From: DAOLCO01 sp964612555
GTDB taxonomy: Bacteria > Bdellovibrionota_C > UBA2361 > SZUA-149 > DAOLCO01
NCBI GenBank assembly: GCA_964612555.1
Contig: CAZTBW010000003.1
Location: 124,001 to 188,000, forward strand
Direction: 5' to 3'
Length of the DNA stretch: 64,000 nt
Numbering within the stretch: position 1 is the stretch's first letter; every line of letters starts with the position of its first letter. A model generated the notes under the pieces. The model saw only the letters and a list, made by a program, of their open reading frames with translations. It had not been told where the DNA came from and made no database searches. The position numbers were made by a program, and so were the translations under genes. This document shows positions 51,133 to 60,629 of this stretch, piece after piece.

Positions 51133-51810
51133 TTACTGTTCCACCAATCCAGATTTTGTTAATTCCAGGGTTCTATCCATTTTAGCAGCAAGCTCGGGTG
51201 CATGCGTAACAAAGATCAAGGTAGTGCCCTCATTCCTTTGAAGCTTCTCAAGGACATTAAAGATACCTTCTGCCGTTCTTATATCTAAATTACCTGTCGG
51301 CTCATCTGCAAGAATAATTTTAGGGGTAGAGGCAAATGCACGGGCAATCGCAACTCGCTGCTGTTCTCCACCGGATAACATCCCGGGTCGATGTTGAAGC
51401 CTCTCAGAAAGCCCCATTTCATTTAGAAGGTACTCGGCTCTCTCAATCGCCTCTTCCCTCCTGATACCCTGAATAAATAATGGCATTGCTACATTCTCCA
51501 GAGCATCAAACTCAGGTAAAAGATGATGAAATTGAAACACAAATCCTATATTTTTCCCCCTGAACCGGGCAATATCCTGACCTGAGGCACGCATATCACT
51601 AAAAGAAACGCCATTAATTTCAACATCGCCACTGGTAGGAGTCTCAATACCACCAAGAATATGCAGCAGCGTACTCTTACCAATACCCGAAGCCCCCACA
51701 ATCGCAACAGACTCTCCGGAGCTTACACTGAATGAGATACCGGAAAGAACATCAAGTGACACCCCGGCATCATTATAGCGTTTGGCGATATTTTTAGCTG
51801 TAATTCCCAT
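51133..51810 (-). CDS. lolD: Lipoprotein-releasing ABC ATPase LolD
   Basis: 225 residues. ABC ATPase with Walker A GASGIGKST (about 38-46), signature LSGGEQQRVAIARA (about 144-157) and Walker B IILADEPTGNLD. Length and context identify LolD, which powers release of lipoproteins from the inner membrane together with the LolC/E protein encoded two bases upstream. Confidence 0.95.
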   Translation of the reverse strand: MGITAKNIAKRYNDAGVSLDVLSGISFSVSSGESVAIVGASGIGKSTLLHILGGIETPTSGDVEINGVSFSDMRASGQDIARFRGKNIGFVFQFHHLLPEFDALENVAMPLFIQGIRREEAIERAEYLLNEMGLSERLQHRPGMLSGGEQQRVAIARAFASTPKIILADEPTGNLDIRTAEGIFNVLEKLQRNEGTTLIFVTHAPELAAKMDRTLELTKSGLVEQ

Positions 51811-51812
51811 AG

Positions 51813-53096
51813 CTACTCATACCTCAGGGCTTCAGCAGGGGATAATCTGGATGCACGGTATGCAGGATAGACACCTGCAAGGGAAGTTATCAAAAATCCT
51901 GCAAGGGCAACTAAAATGAAATTCTCAGGATGCATATGAACCGGAACCGTATCAAGCGAAAACACACGAGCATCAATAGGGAAGCCATACTCACGAAGCG
52001 CCAAACCCCCAAGATACCCAAATGCAGTACCCAAAATAACACCGGCAAAACCAATTAAGGAACCTTGTAAAATAAAGATTTTCAGAATCTGCCGATCCCC
52101 TGCTCCCATTGTCTTGAGAATCGCAATATCCCTGCCCTTCTCCATCACCACCATGACCAGAGTAGCTACAATAGAAAAACTTGCAACTAAAATTAACAAC
52201 AAAAGCACAATAAAATAGACCCTTTTTTCAAGCTGTATCGCATCCCAGAGTGGTTTATTCTGATCTGTCCAGTCAGAAAGATAAAAACCGGTATCCCTCG
52301 AAGAAAGCATATCGGTAATATTATCCATCACGATTCTTGTTCTGCTACGATCTTTTATCATCAACTCAATCCCGGTAACAGTCTCACCAAGCCTGAAAAA
52401 CTCCTGCGCTTCCTTAATCGAAATATATGCAAGACCCGATTCGTACTCCATCAGACCAGACGAATAGATGGCTCCAACTACAAATCTTCTATGGCGTGGA
52501 ACAAGACCCATTGGAGAAGAAGATACCTCAGGTGACAACAAGGTCACAATACTCCCCTCAAACACTCCAAGCTTGTGCTGCAATTCTTCCCCGATAAACA
52601 CCGTGGGAAGCTCTACAATATCGGCTTCACCATCAGGACGATTCACTTTTACTGAAGCCCTCTTGAATAAACGATCAACCTGATCAGGCTCCTTGAGAAT
52701 TGAACGTAGCTTCTCTACTGGCGCCTCACTTTCATGCACTCCCCGTATTAAAAGTCCACGGGCAGATTGTTCGTTCCTGATCATTGCCTGAGAATACGTA
52801 TAAGGAAAAACACTAGTCACCTGAGAAAGTTCTTTAAGCTCCCCTGCCAGCGTCTCATAGTCTTCTAAAGTTCCCTGATAGTGCCTCAGAGTAATATGCG
52901 CATTAGCATCTATTAATTTTGTTTGCAGTTCTTCCTCAAAGCCGGTCATCACAGAAAGTACAATGTTTAATACCATCACACTCACCGCAACACCCAGAAG
53001 CGATATCACGGTAATGATTGAGATAAAGACTTCCTTACGCTTACTTCGAAGGTATCGAAGCGCCATATATCGTTCATATGGAAAAGAACCGGGCAT
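51813..53096 (-). CDS. lolC: Lipoprotein-releasing permease LolC/LolE
   Basis: 427 residues. Four transmembrane helices: one near 24-50 after the conserved YERYMALRYLRSKRKEVF, and three in the C-terminal third (about 280-415), around a large periplasmic MacB-like domain. SIITVISLLGVAVSVMVLNIV and LKTMGAGDRQILKIF are family marks. Only one permease is present, as in organisms that use a single LolF/LolC homodimer instead of LolCE. It is followed at once by lolD and lies four bases after lysS. Confidence 0.94.
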   Translation of the reverse strand: MPGSFPYERYMALRYLRSKRKEVFISIITVISLLGVAVSVMVLNIVLSVMTGFEEELQTKLIDANAHITLRHYQGTLEDYETLAGELKELSQVTSVFPYTYSQAMIRNEQSARGLLIRGVHESEAPVEKLRSILKEPDQVDRLFKRASVKVNRPDGEADIVELPTVFIGEELQHKLGVFEGSIVTLLSPEVSSSPMGLVPRHRRFVVGAIYSSGLMEYESGLAYISIKEAQEFFRLGETVTGIELMIKDRSRTRIVMDNITDMLSSRDTGFYLSDWTDQNKPLWDAIQLEKRVYFIVLLLLILVASFSIVATLVMVVMEKGRDIAILKTMGAGDRQILKIFILQGSLIGFAGVILGTAFGYLGGLALREYGFPIDARVFSLDTVPVHMHPENFILVALAGFLITSLAGVYPAYRASRLSPAEALRYE

Positions 53097-53100
53097 CAGC

Positions 53101-54654
53101 TCACTCCCCTTTAGCCAAGGGGCGCATAGTCGGGAAAAGTATCACATCCCTGATACTTTTTGCACCAGTCAGTAGCATCACAAGCCTGTCTATACCTATT
53201 CCCTGTCCCGCCGTCGGAGGAAGCCCGTATTCGAGCGCACGGACAAAATCATCATCCTTGTCCATAGCTTCATCATCGCCCTTATCTCGATTCTGCAACT
53301 GTGCATTGAAACGCTCCTCCTGATCAAAAGGGTCATTCAATTCACTGAATGCATTTGCCACCTCACTTCCCGCAACCATAAGTTCAAAACGATCAGTAAA
53401 ACGAGAATCTTCAAGGTTAGGTCTCGAAAGTGGCGAGACAGAAACGGGGTGCTGTGTTATAAAAGTTGGATTGACTATTCTCTTCTGGATATAACGATCA
53501 AAAACTTCGTACAGAGCAAGCCCGTATTCGTCTATTTCATTGATATCCTCTGAACCAAGAAAAGAGCCGGCAGTATGCACTCCTTCCAGAGTCTCCAGAT
53601 CAATCGTATCGGGAATATTACCCAACTCACGAATCGCGTCTTTCATAGTAAGTCGTTTCCAGGGACGTTCCACATTGACCTCAACCTCATTGAACACGAC
53701 TTTTCTTTCTCCCCTTACTTCATCAAATAGTCCAACGATCAACTCCTCAGTAAGATCCATAAGATCTTCATACGTGGCATATGCCTGGTAGAATTCTATC
53801 ATTGTAAATTCAGGATTGTGCTCCGTGGATATCCCTTCATTTCTGAATACCTTGCCGATCTCATATACCCGTTCAAATCCACCTACTACAAGTTTTTTCA
53901 GAGGAAGCTCAGGAGCAATACGAAGAAAAAGATCCATGTTAAGAGCATTGTGGTGTGTCTTGAAAGGTTTTGCCGTAGCACCACTGGCGAGTGTGTTCGT
54001 AACCGGTGTTTCCACTTCAAGATAACCACGTGCATCAAAAAACCTTCGAATATAGCTGATAATCCTTGAACGAGTCTTGAAAATTTCCCTTGATTCAGGA
54101 TTGACCATAAGATCAAGATATCTCTGTCGATACCGTACTTCAACATCTGTCAATCCGTGATATTTCTCCGGGAGGGGATGAAGACACTTTACTATAAGAC
54201 GAATCTCTTCAACATGAAGACTGGGTTCCCCGGTTTTGGTAACGAAACAATACCCCAAAACCTCTACAATATCTCCAAGATCATATGTCTTGAATTCTTT
54301 AAATGCCTCCTCCCCAATATCATCTCTTTTAACATAGAGCTGAACACGACCTCCCCGATCCTGTATATTACAAAAGGCAGCTTTACCCATCAAACGACAA
54401 GAAAGGATTCGACCTGAAAGTACCACCCGTTTTTTATCGGATACTTCCAGAGATACCTCTTCAGCAACCAATTTGGGAACCACTGTGCTGACATCTGTCA
54501 CCTTGCTGTCATTGGGATAAGGGTATCTGGATGACTGGATATTTTTCAGCTTTTCGAGGCGAACCTGATGCTGTTCACTATGGGACAGCTCTTCCACCCT
54601 CGCCCCTTCCTGAGCAGAGGCAGCTTGAATCGGCTTTGTTTGAGTCTCACTCAT
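53101..54654 (-). CDS. lysS: Lysyl-tRNA synthetase, class II
   Basis: 517 residues. An N-terminal OB-fold tRNA-binding domain (about 60-170) precedes the class II core: motif 1 around SRIISYIRRFFDARGYLEVE, motif 2 with RVYEIGKVFRNEGIST and EFTMIEFYQAYATYEDLM, and motif 3 GLPPTAGQGIGIDRLVML. Full length. First gene of the lysS-lolC-lolD-bamA run, divergent from yajQ. The coupling of lysS with lolCD-bamA is common in delta-proteobacteria. Confidence 0.97.
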   Translation of the reverse strand: MSETQTKPIQAASAQEGARVEELSHSEQHQVRLEKLKNIQSSRYPYPNDSKVTDVSTVVPKLVAEEVSLEVSDKKRVVLSGRILSCRLMGKAAFCNIQDRGGRVQLYVKRDDIGEEAFKEFKTYDLGDIVEVLGYCFVTKTGEPSLHVEEIRLIVKCLHPLPEKYHGLTDVEVRYRQRYLDLMVNPESREIFKTRSRIISYIRRFFDARGYLEVETPVTNTLASGATAKPFKTHHNALNMDLFLRIAPELPLKKLVVGGFERVYEIGKVFRNEGISTEHNPEFTMIEFYQAYATYEDLMDLTEELIVGLFDEVRGERKVVFNEVEVNVERPWKRLTMKDAIRELGNIPDTIDLETLEGVHTAGSFLGSEDINEIDEYGLALYEVFDRYIQKRIVNPTFITQHPVSVSPLSRPNLEDSRFTDRFELMVAGSEVANAFSELNDPFDQEERFNAQLQNRDKGDDEAMDKDDDFVRALEYGLPPTAGQGIGIDRLVMLLTGAKSIRDVILFPTMRPLAKGE

Positions 54655-54755
54655 AATACTGCTTAGTTCCTAAGTATCCATTTATCTTAAAATTTTTATT
54701 TGCCTCTTTTACTCTTAAATTAAATAAATGTAAAAACAATATAATTTAAGGAGAC

Positions 54756-54783
54756 TTGAATTATTTTTTACTAAAGTTAGAAT
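54756..54783 (+). promoter_or_regulatory. Promoter for yajQ and the AIR synthase gene
   Basis: TTGAAT (54756-54761), 16 bases, TAGAAT (54778-54783), four and five of six consensus bases. It sits 31 bases upstream of the yajQ start in the divergent lysS/yajQ spacer. Confidence 0.5.
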
Positions 54784-54814
54784 ACATCCTATTGAAACCT
54801 AATGGGAAAAAGCC

Positions 54815-55306
54815 ATGCCATCATTTGATATAGTAGCCGAAGTTGACTTGCAGGAAGTAGATAACGCCATAAATCAGGCAAAAAAGGAAATTGAAACCAG
54901 ATACGACTTTAAAGGCAGCAAGAGTTCTATTTCATATGATAAGAATGGCACTATCACACTCACAGCAGAAGACAGTATGAAACTGAGGTCAGTCAGTGAG
55001 ATTCTCAATCAAAAAATGGCAAAAAGAGGTATAAGCCTTAAGTCACTCGAATATAAAGAGCTTGAAAAAGCATCCGGAGATACCATACGCCAGGAGGTCC
55101 TCCTGAAACAGGGAATAAAAACAGAAGATGCGAAACGTATCGTCAAGATTATAAAAGAAGGAAAATTAAAAAAGGTGCAAGGACAGATTCAGGGAGAACA
55201 GGTTAGAGTCTCCGCCCCCAAAAGAGATGAGCTTCAGCTGGCAATCCAGCTTGTCAAATCAGAAGTCAGTGATCTTGATCTCCAGTTTACAAATTTCAGA
55301 GACTAG
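54815..55306 (+). CDS. yajQ: YajQ-family nucleotide-binding protein
   Basis: 163 residues, standard YajQ length. MPSFDIVAEVDLQEVDNAI, then ETRYDFKGSKSSI, LKSLEYKELEKASG and KIIKEGKLKKVQ and QGEQVRVSAPKRDELQ are close to the family consensus. Two ferredoxin-like folds that bind nucleotides (cyclic-di-GMP in some species, from published work); the role in this organism is open. It has its own promoter and is followed after 14 bases by the AIR synthase gene. Confidence 0.95.
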   Translation: MPSFDIVAEVDLQEVDNAINQAKKEIETRYDFKGSKSSISYDKNGTITLTAEDSMKLRSVSEILNQKMAKRGISLKSLEYKELEKASGDTIRQEVLLKQGIKTEDAKRIVKIIKEGKLKKVQGQIQGEQVRVSAPKRDELQLAIQLVKSEVSDLDLQFTNFRD

Positions 55307-55320
55307 GTACTTACATTTTT

Positions 55321-56511
55321 ATGAGTGATAATAAAAAACCTTCCCTGAAATACGCAACACTCGGTGCATCTGCTGACAAGGATGGACTACACGAAATCCT
55401 CGATACCCTTGGAGCATTGCCAACAGATAACTACTTCTGTCAATTAATCGAAGATATTGCCGGGGATCCTGCATATCAAAGTTTCATTCATTGCGATGGT
55501 GCCGGAACCAAAACCATAGTTTCCTACCTTTGGTATAAGGAAACCGGCAGCCCTGACTATTTTGCCCGACTTGCCCAGGACGCACTTGTGATGAATCTCG
55601 ATGATGTATATTGCCTTGGTGATGTCGAAAGTCTGGTACTTGCAAATGCCATTGCAAGAAACTCAAGTCATATCACTGATTCGCTCCTTTCACCTGTCAT
55701 AAAGAATTACTATACCCTTGGAAAAACGCTGGCTGCACATACTATACCCATTACCATAAGCGGCGGAGAAACTGCGGACTGTGGTGACATAGTTCGCACC
55801 TTAGTGGTTGATGCGACCATCTTTGGAAGAATCCCCAAATCATCACTCATCACCCCTGATGCAATTGTTCCAGGAGACGTAATCATATCATTTGCCAGCG
55901 ACGGTAAAGCCTCCTATGAAAATGAACCCAATTCAGGCATTGGTTCAAATGGTCTTACGTTAGCACGCCACGCCCTTCTACATAGAAGTAACGCCGAACG
56001 CTTTCCCGAAATTCTTAACCCATCAATTGAATCTTCCATTTCTTACCAGGGACCCTTTACAGTAACAGACACTCCCAAAGAATTGGGTGGAATGTCGATC
56101 GGTGATGCACTCTCTTCTCCTACAAGAACCTATGCACCCATTTTGAAGAAACTATTTTCCAGCATTCCAAAGCAGGACTTACATGCCATTATCCACCTCA
56201 CCGGTGGTGCCCATGGGAAAGTATTACGGTTTCTTCCCTCCGGATGCAGAGTCGTCAAAGAATCTCTCTTTACTCCTCCTCCCATTTTCTCACTCATTCA
56301 GGAACACGGAAGAGTATCAGCAGAGGAAATGTATCGGGTATGTAACATGGGAGGGCGACTTGAAATATTTTGCCCTGAGGTTCATGCAAAAACCATCATC
56401 GACACCGCCAGTTCATACAACATAGCAGCCAAAATAAGTGGGTTTGTCGAATCACATTCTGAAAAAGAAGTAATACTCAAAGTTGAAGGAAAGGAAATAA
56501 TATATAAATAA
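55321..56511 (+). CDS. purM: AIR synthase (PurM), Bacteroidetes-type
   Basis: 396 residues, longer than the usual 345. It makes aminoimidazole ribotide from FGAM with ATP. The PurM fold is shown by HCDGAGTKTIVSYLWYKETG, LAQDALVMNLDDVYCLGDVE, TISGGETADCGDIVRT and LTGGAHGKVLRFLPSG. The order DGAGTK rather than DGVGTK and the length match the divergent form found mainly in Bacteroidetes rather than the proteobacterial one. It is co-directional with yajQ and far from purF (12810). A non-purine AIR-synthase-related enzyme is the main alternative. Confidence 0.82.
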   Translation: MSDNKKPSLKYATLGASADKDGLHEILDTLGALPTDNYFCQLIEDIAGDPAYQSFIHCDGAGTKTIVSYLWYKETGSPDYFARLAQDALVMNLDDVYCLGDVESLVLANAIARNSSHITDSLLSPVIKNYYTLGKTLAAHTIPITISGGETADCGDIVRTLVVDATIFGRIPKSSLITPDAIVPGDVIISFASDGKASYENEPNSGIGSNGLTLARHALLHRSNAERFPEILNPSIESSISYQGPFTVTDTPKELGGMSIGDALSSPTRTYAPILKKLFSSIPKQDLHAIIHLTGGAHGKVLRFLPSGCRVVKESLFTPPPIFSLIQEHGRVSAEEMYRVCNMGGRLEIFCPEVHAKTIIDTASSYNIAAKISGFVESHSEKEVILKVEGKEIIYK

Positions 56512-56620
56512 GGTTATATCCTCCCCGTTCTGAGAGGAAACTGGATTTAGTCAGGAAAGAGTATTATAATTACTTGGGCATCCTGGACCCTATTATTTAA
56601 GGGCACTTACAGTTTAAAAT

Positions 56621-56633
56621 GATGATTATCATC
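56621..56633 (+). promoter_or_regulatory. Perfect palindrome upstream of the histidine kinase (Fur-box-like)
   Basis: GATGATTATCATC is a perfect 6-1-6 palindrome ending eight bases before the kinase ATG. Extended by one base on the left it resembles the 7-1-7 Fur inverted repeat (TGATAAT-x-ATTATCA), with two differences per half. It occupies the place of a ribosome-binding site, which is not otherwise visible. Confidence 0.35.
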
Positions 56634-56641
56634 TAACAATC

Positions 56642-58744
56642 ATGTCTATTTCCGATCTTCATTTAATACCACTTTTTACTGTCTCGATTTCTCTTTTCCT
56701 GATCTTTATTTCTGTCATTCTTTTTAAAAAATACCGTTCACATAAAAACGAAATCCTTCAGCTTCAGGAACGCTTTAGAGATTTTGCCGAATCTGCATAT
56801 GACTGCTTTTGGGAAATGGACGAAACCTTACGTTTCACATACCACTCTTCAACATCTTCAAAAAAAGGAGCAGATGCCCCTCTCGTATCGACTTCATCCA
56901 GAATAATCGGAAAAACCCGTTGGGAAAATGCCGGTTTGCAGGATCCGCAGCAGGATCCCAAATGGAAAAAACACCATGCCGACCTCCTCGATAAAAAACC
57001 ATTCAGAGACTTCATATATACCTATCGAAGAGAAGACCTTAATAACAGGCTTGTTGTTTCGAGAACCAGTGGGAAACCCGTATTTGACAAGGACGGTAAT
57101 TTCAAAGGGTATAGAGGTACGGCAACTGACATAACCACAGAGTATGAACTGAGGAAAGTTCAGGAAGAATCCAGCAAACGTCTATTGCAGGATATGGATA
57201 GCCTCTCTGAAGGATTTTCCATATGGGACTCTTCGATGAAGTTACTCAGCTTTAACGAACAATTTGATTTCATACTTGCCGCATTTTCCATCAAACCGCA
57301 CGAAGGGATGATGCTCTCTGACTTCATTCAGATGATCAAGTCCAGTAAACTCGTCCGTGAAGCGTACCATGACGAACTGTATGATTTTCTTAAAAATATA
57401 CAGGAGAATACAAAATCTTCCCAGAGTTCGCTGGTTCTTGAACTCACTTCGGGAAAGCGGTTTTTACTGCGTATCGGTACCAATTCACTTAATGAAAAAA
57501 TTATTACCATAACCGATATTAACATACTGAAAGAAAAGGAGGTGGAGTTGCTTCACCTCCAGAAAATGGAGATTCTTGGGCAGATAACCGGTGGCGTTGC
57601 ACATGATTTTAACAATCTTCTTGCCATTATTCTCGGAAACCTGGAACTTCTGAAAAAACATATCACTGCCGATACGACTGAAAAAATTTTTAAAAACGCA
57701 GAACGAGGAGCACAAAGAGCAGCGTACCTCACACAACGCTTACTCGCTTTTGCAAGACGACAGAATCTACAACCCGAGGTGATGTCCATACAGGAGTCAA
57801 TTGACAGCATTTCTGATCTTCTCAAAAGCTCACTGGGTGGCTCTATAACACTGAATATAAAAGTATCAGATGACGTGTGTGATATCTTCGTTGACATGCC
57901 ACAGCTTGAAACTGCATTACTCAATCTTGCAGTTAACTCAAAAGATGCCATGCCAAACGGTGGGCAATTTTCCATTTATATTGAACGGATGAATATTTCT
58001 CCTGATCAGATTAAATCACTGGGGCTGAAAAAACCGGGTGAACACCTCCTCATAGCCTGCTCGGATACCGGACTCGGTATGAATAAAGAAGTACTTAAGA
58101 ATGCCACTGAACCGTTTTACACCACAAAAGAGAAAGAAAAAGGGAGTGGTCTCGGGCTCAGTATGGTGTATGGTTTTGTCAGGCAGTCGGGAGGTGGATT
58201 TAAGATCAGCAGCATCCCTTACATCGGTACAACCGTATCCATGTATTTCCCCAAAGCTCAGGATACCGACTATAAACACAAACCGGGAGAGACCAGAAAA
58301 CAGAATCCCAGAGAGCTATATAGAAGCCCGAATAATGAAGTAATACTGGTGGTAGAAGACACCCCTGAAATCCTTGAGCTGACTTGTGATATTCTTGCTG
58401 ACCTCGGATATACCATTATAAAAGCCCATGATAGCAAGCTGGCGCTTCAGATACTCGAAACAGAAACAAAAATAGACCTTCTTCTTTCCGATATCATTCT
58501 TCCGGGAGGAATGAATGGCTTTGAACTTGCAAACATTGCTATTGAAATGCGCAAGAATCTGACCGTATTATTCATGACCGGATATACCCCCGTAGACCCT
58601 AACAAATATTTTGAAGATACCATAACCGTCATTAAGAAGCCTTTTACAGAATTCGAACTCAGTGAAAAAGTTTTTGAGACTATTACGAGTAAAAAGCGTC
58701 CTATTAACTTGAAGGATGCTACCCAAAAAATCAGTAATTACTGA
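56642..58744 (+). CDS. Hybrid sensor histidine kinase (PAS-HisKA-HATPase-REC)
   Basis: 700 residues. One transmembrane helix (about 10-29), a PAS domain (about 40-175; FAESAYDCFWEMDETLRFTY, ending YRGTATDITTE), a second PAS-like domain (about 180-300), HisKA with GGVAHDFNNLLAI (His near 320), HATPase motifs NLAVNSKDAMPNGG, DTGLGMN and GSGLGLSMVYGF, and a C-terminal receiver with the phosphoacceptor Asp near 617 in LLLSDIILPGGMNG. Signal unknown. No separate response regulator is adjacent, so phosphate probably goes to a remote partner. The start has no visible ribosome site; a palindrome lies there instead. Confidence 0.92.
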   Translation: MSISDLHLIPLFTVSISLFLIFISVILFKKYRSHKNEILQLQERFRDFAESAYDCFWEMDETLRFTYHSSTSSKKGADAPLVSTSSRIIGKTRWENAGLQDPQQDPKWKKHHADLLDKKPFRDFIYTYRREDLNNRLVVSRTSGKPVFDKDGNFKGYRGTATDITTEYELRKVQEESSKRLLQDMDSLSEGFSIWDSSMKLLSFNEQFDFILAAFSIKPHEGMMLSDFIQMIKSSKLVREAYHDELYDFLKNIQENTKSSQSSLVLELTSGKRFLLRIGTNSLNEKIITITDINILKEKEVELLHLQKMEILGQITGGVAHDFNNLLAIILGNLELLKKHITADTTEKIFKNAERGAQRAAYLTQRLLAFARRQNLQPEVMSIQESIDSISDLLKSSLGGSITLNIKVSDDVCDIFVDMPQLETALLNLAVNSKDAMPNGGQFSIYIERMNISPDQIKSLGLKKPGEHLLIACSDTGLGMNKEVLKNATEPFYTTKEKEKGSGLGLSMVYGFVRQSGGGFKISSIPYIGTTVSMYFPKAQDTDYKHKPGETRKQNPRELYRSPNNEVILVVEDTPEILELTCDILADLGYTIIKAHDSKLALQILETETKIDLLLSDIILPGGMNGFELANIAIEMRKNLTVLFMTGYTPVDPNKYFEDTITVIKKPFTEFELSEKVFETITSKKRPINLKDATQKISNY

Positions 58745-58833
58745 ATGAATATGAACCCGGCATTATTAATATGGGCAAAAAACGAATATTTATGTAGGCT
58801 ATAGGAAATTTTCATCTTTTACAATAAAAACAC

Positions 58834-59301
58834 ATGTATACTGTAAGAAAATCAAATTCAAACGAAATCGCCCCGCTTATCGCCAATATTCCGGAATTTG
58901 AGGATAAGCTGACTCCACCTCAGATAAACGCAAGATTCAGTGATAAAGATCACTGCATGCTCATTGCACACAATGAGAGTACTCCCCTTGGTTTTTTTAT
59001 TTCACACTCTCTGGACACAACGACTTATAACCTCTGGCTTGCTGGGGTTCTCACAGAACACCGTAATCAGGGAATCGGCAAGTTTCTTATGAATGAATTT
59101 ATGAAAACCGCTGTCAAACTTGGACACAACCGACTTCAGGTGAAGACCCTTAACAGACACAGATCAATGATGAAGCTCCTTATCGATCTTGGATATGATG
59201 TGATCAAGTATGAGAACTCAAAAATAACATTTGAACTGAGAGTCACAGAACAAGGCGACCCTGCCGACATATATGGCAGTTCCAACCTTAACTGGGCATA
59301 A
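58834..59301 (+). CDS. GNAT-family N-acetyltransferase
   Basis: 155 residues. The core has LWLAGVLTEHRNQGIGKFLMNEF, where RNQGIG is the acetyl-CoA-binding motif A, followed by LQVKTLNRHRSMMKLLIDLGYD, the usual motif B region. The substrate cannot be inferred. It lies 89 bases after the histidine kinase and ends four bases before the convergent stop of the VKOR fusion. Confidence 0.85.
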   Translation: MYTVRKSNSNEIAPLIANIPEFEDKLTPPQINARFSDKDHCMLIAHNESTPLGFFISHSLDTTTYNLWLAGVLTEHRNQGIGKFLMNEFMKTAVKLGHNRLQVKTLNRHRSMMKLLIDLGYDVIKYENSKITFELRVTEQGDPADIYGSSNLNWA

Positions 59302-59305
59302 CGCC

Positions 59306-60538
59306 TTACTGAGATGCTTGTTCCATTATCACTCTGATCAGGGGTTTTAACTGTCCCATTGAGTCGAACACAACTCTCTTTCCATTCAGGAAGAAACTTG
59401 GGGTACCTTGTATCCCCCCCATAATCCCAAGCTCAACCTGCACTTGAAGACTTTCATTTACTTCAGCCTGAGAGAAACAGGAGAGTTCATCCAGAGCCTC
59501 ATCCTTGAGAAATTTCTGATACTCTGCTTCAGAAGAGATTTGAGTATGGATAATAGCTTCATGAAGATCAAATGCAGCGTTATTATCCTCAAGTGCCTTA
59601 CAAATCACCAGCTTTGACAACCTGCACGAAAGTGGGTGTAATGAAGATGAGAGAAGCCTGTTACAGGAACTATCAAGTGGAAAAGAAAGAAATACTATCT
59701 TGATCTGATCACCGAACTCTTCATAAATATCTGCAACAACCGGTCCCATCCTGTGACACATCGGACATTCATAATCACTGAATTCTACAAGGGTAAAAGG
59801 AGCTTCCCTGTTTCCGATCGTGACAACTCCCGGTAATTCATCTATCTTGTCAAAAGCGGTATGAACTTTTTCCTTTTTCCATAAGCGGTGTAGCTCCTCC
59901 ATAATTTGCTGGTCATACACTGCATAATATCTCGGCTCAAGAACCCATCTGATATATTCAAACTGACCGAAAAAAATAAACAAAAACAAACCAATTAAAG
60001 AAACAGGAAAACCAACTCCTCGCCGAAAAAACAAAAGTGAAAAGATCGCAACAAAGCCATCCTTGATTCTTTTAAAGAACCCACCATCCGAACGACCAAG
60101 AAAAAAAGTTAGAAAAAATAAAAAAACATTCAGAAGATACAGAAAACTACAAAAAAGACAGACCTTGCCAAGCACAAAATAGGAAACATACGCCAGGTAC
60201 ACCGAAGGAATGAGAGACAAGAAACTCAATAGAAGAACAGAGCAGCGAAGAGACCCCCTGTCCTCTTCTCTTCGATAGAAAAAAGTTAACAAGAGGAGCA
60301 TCCCATAAAAAACACTTCCATACACGGAAACCGGAAGCCCAAGAAACTTGGAGTATGGGCTCTTACTAAGCGTATCACAGTCAAAAAACTCATTGAATGA
60401 ACAAATCGAGGGACCTATCTGATAGCCTGTTGCAATCTCCAGATCATGATGCAAAAGGTACAAGGAGGTTAACAAAGCCATAACAAGTATGGGGACAATT
60501 CTGGAAGCAAAACCGGCTTTTTTTATTACTGTATTCAT
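59306..60538 (-). CDS. VKOR-DsbA-like thiol oxidase fusion
   Basis: 410 residues. The N-terminal vitamin K epoxide reductase domain (about 10-150) has CSFNEFFDCDTLSKSPYSK with the two loop cysteines, and the redox-active GKVCLFCSFLYLL. After further helices (about 170-195) a thioredoxin/DsbA domain (about 235-405) carries EFSDYECPMCHRM (active-site CPMC) and the cis-Pro loop GTPSFFLNG. Such fusions make disulfide bonds in exported proteins using quinone as electron acceptor, replacing the DsbA-DsbB pair. The DsbA part is in the periplasm. Convergent with the GNAT gene. Confidence 0.92.
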   Translation of the reverse strand: MNTVIKKAGFASRIVPILVMALLTSLYLLHHDLEIATGYQIGPSICSFNEFFDCDTLSKSPYSKFLGLPVSVYGSVFYGMLLLLTFFYRREEDRGSLRCSVLLLSFLSLIPSVYLAYVSYFVLGKVCLFCSFLYLLNVFLFFLTFFLGRSDGGFFKRIKDGFVAIFSLLFFRRGVGFPVSLIGLFLFIFFGQFEYIRWVLEPRYYAVYDQQIMEELHRLWKKEKVHTAFDKIDELPGVVTIGNREAPFTLVEFSDYECPMCHRMGPVVADIYEEFGDQIKIVFLSFPLDSSCNRLLSSSLHPLSCRLSKLVICKALEDNNAAFDLHEAIIHTQISSEAEYQKFLKDEALDELSCFSQAEVNESLQVQVELGIMGGIQGTPSFFLNGKRVVFDSMGQLKPLIRVIMEQASQ

Positions 60539-60629
60539 TTATTGATATGTTTACGCAATAGCTCTGATGTATTATATAAGCGGATACTACTTTGATATTG
60601 GAAGCCGTGCAACATTTCTTCATTACAAT

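Noticed and set aside
57553..57975. 140-codon minus-strand frame inside the histidine kinase
   Set aside because: Shadow of the kinase H-box and ATPase region.
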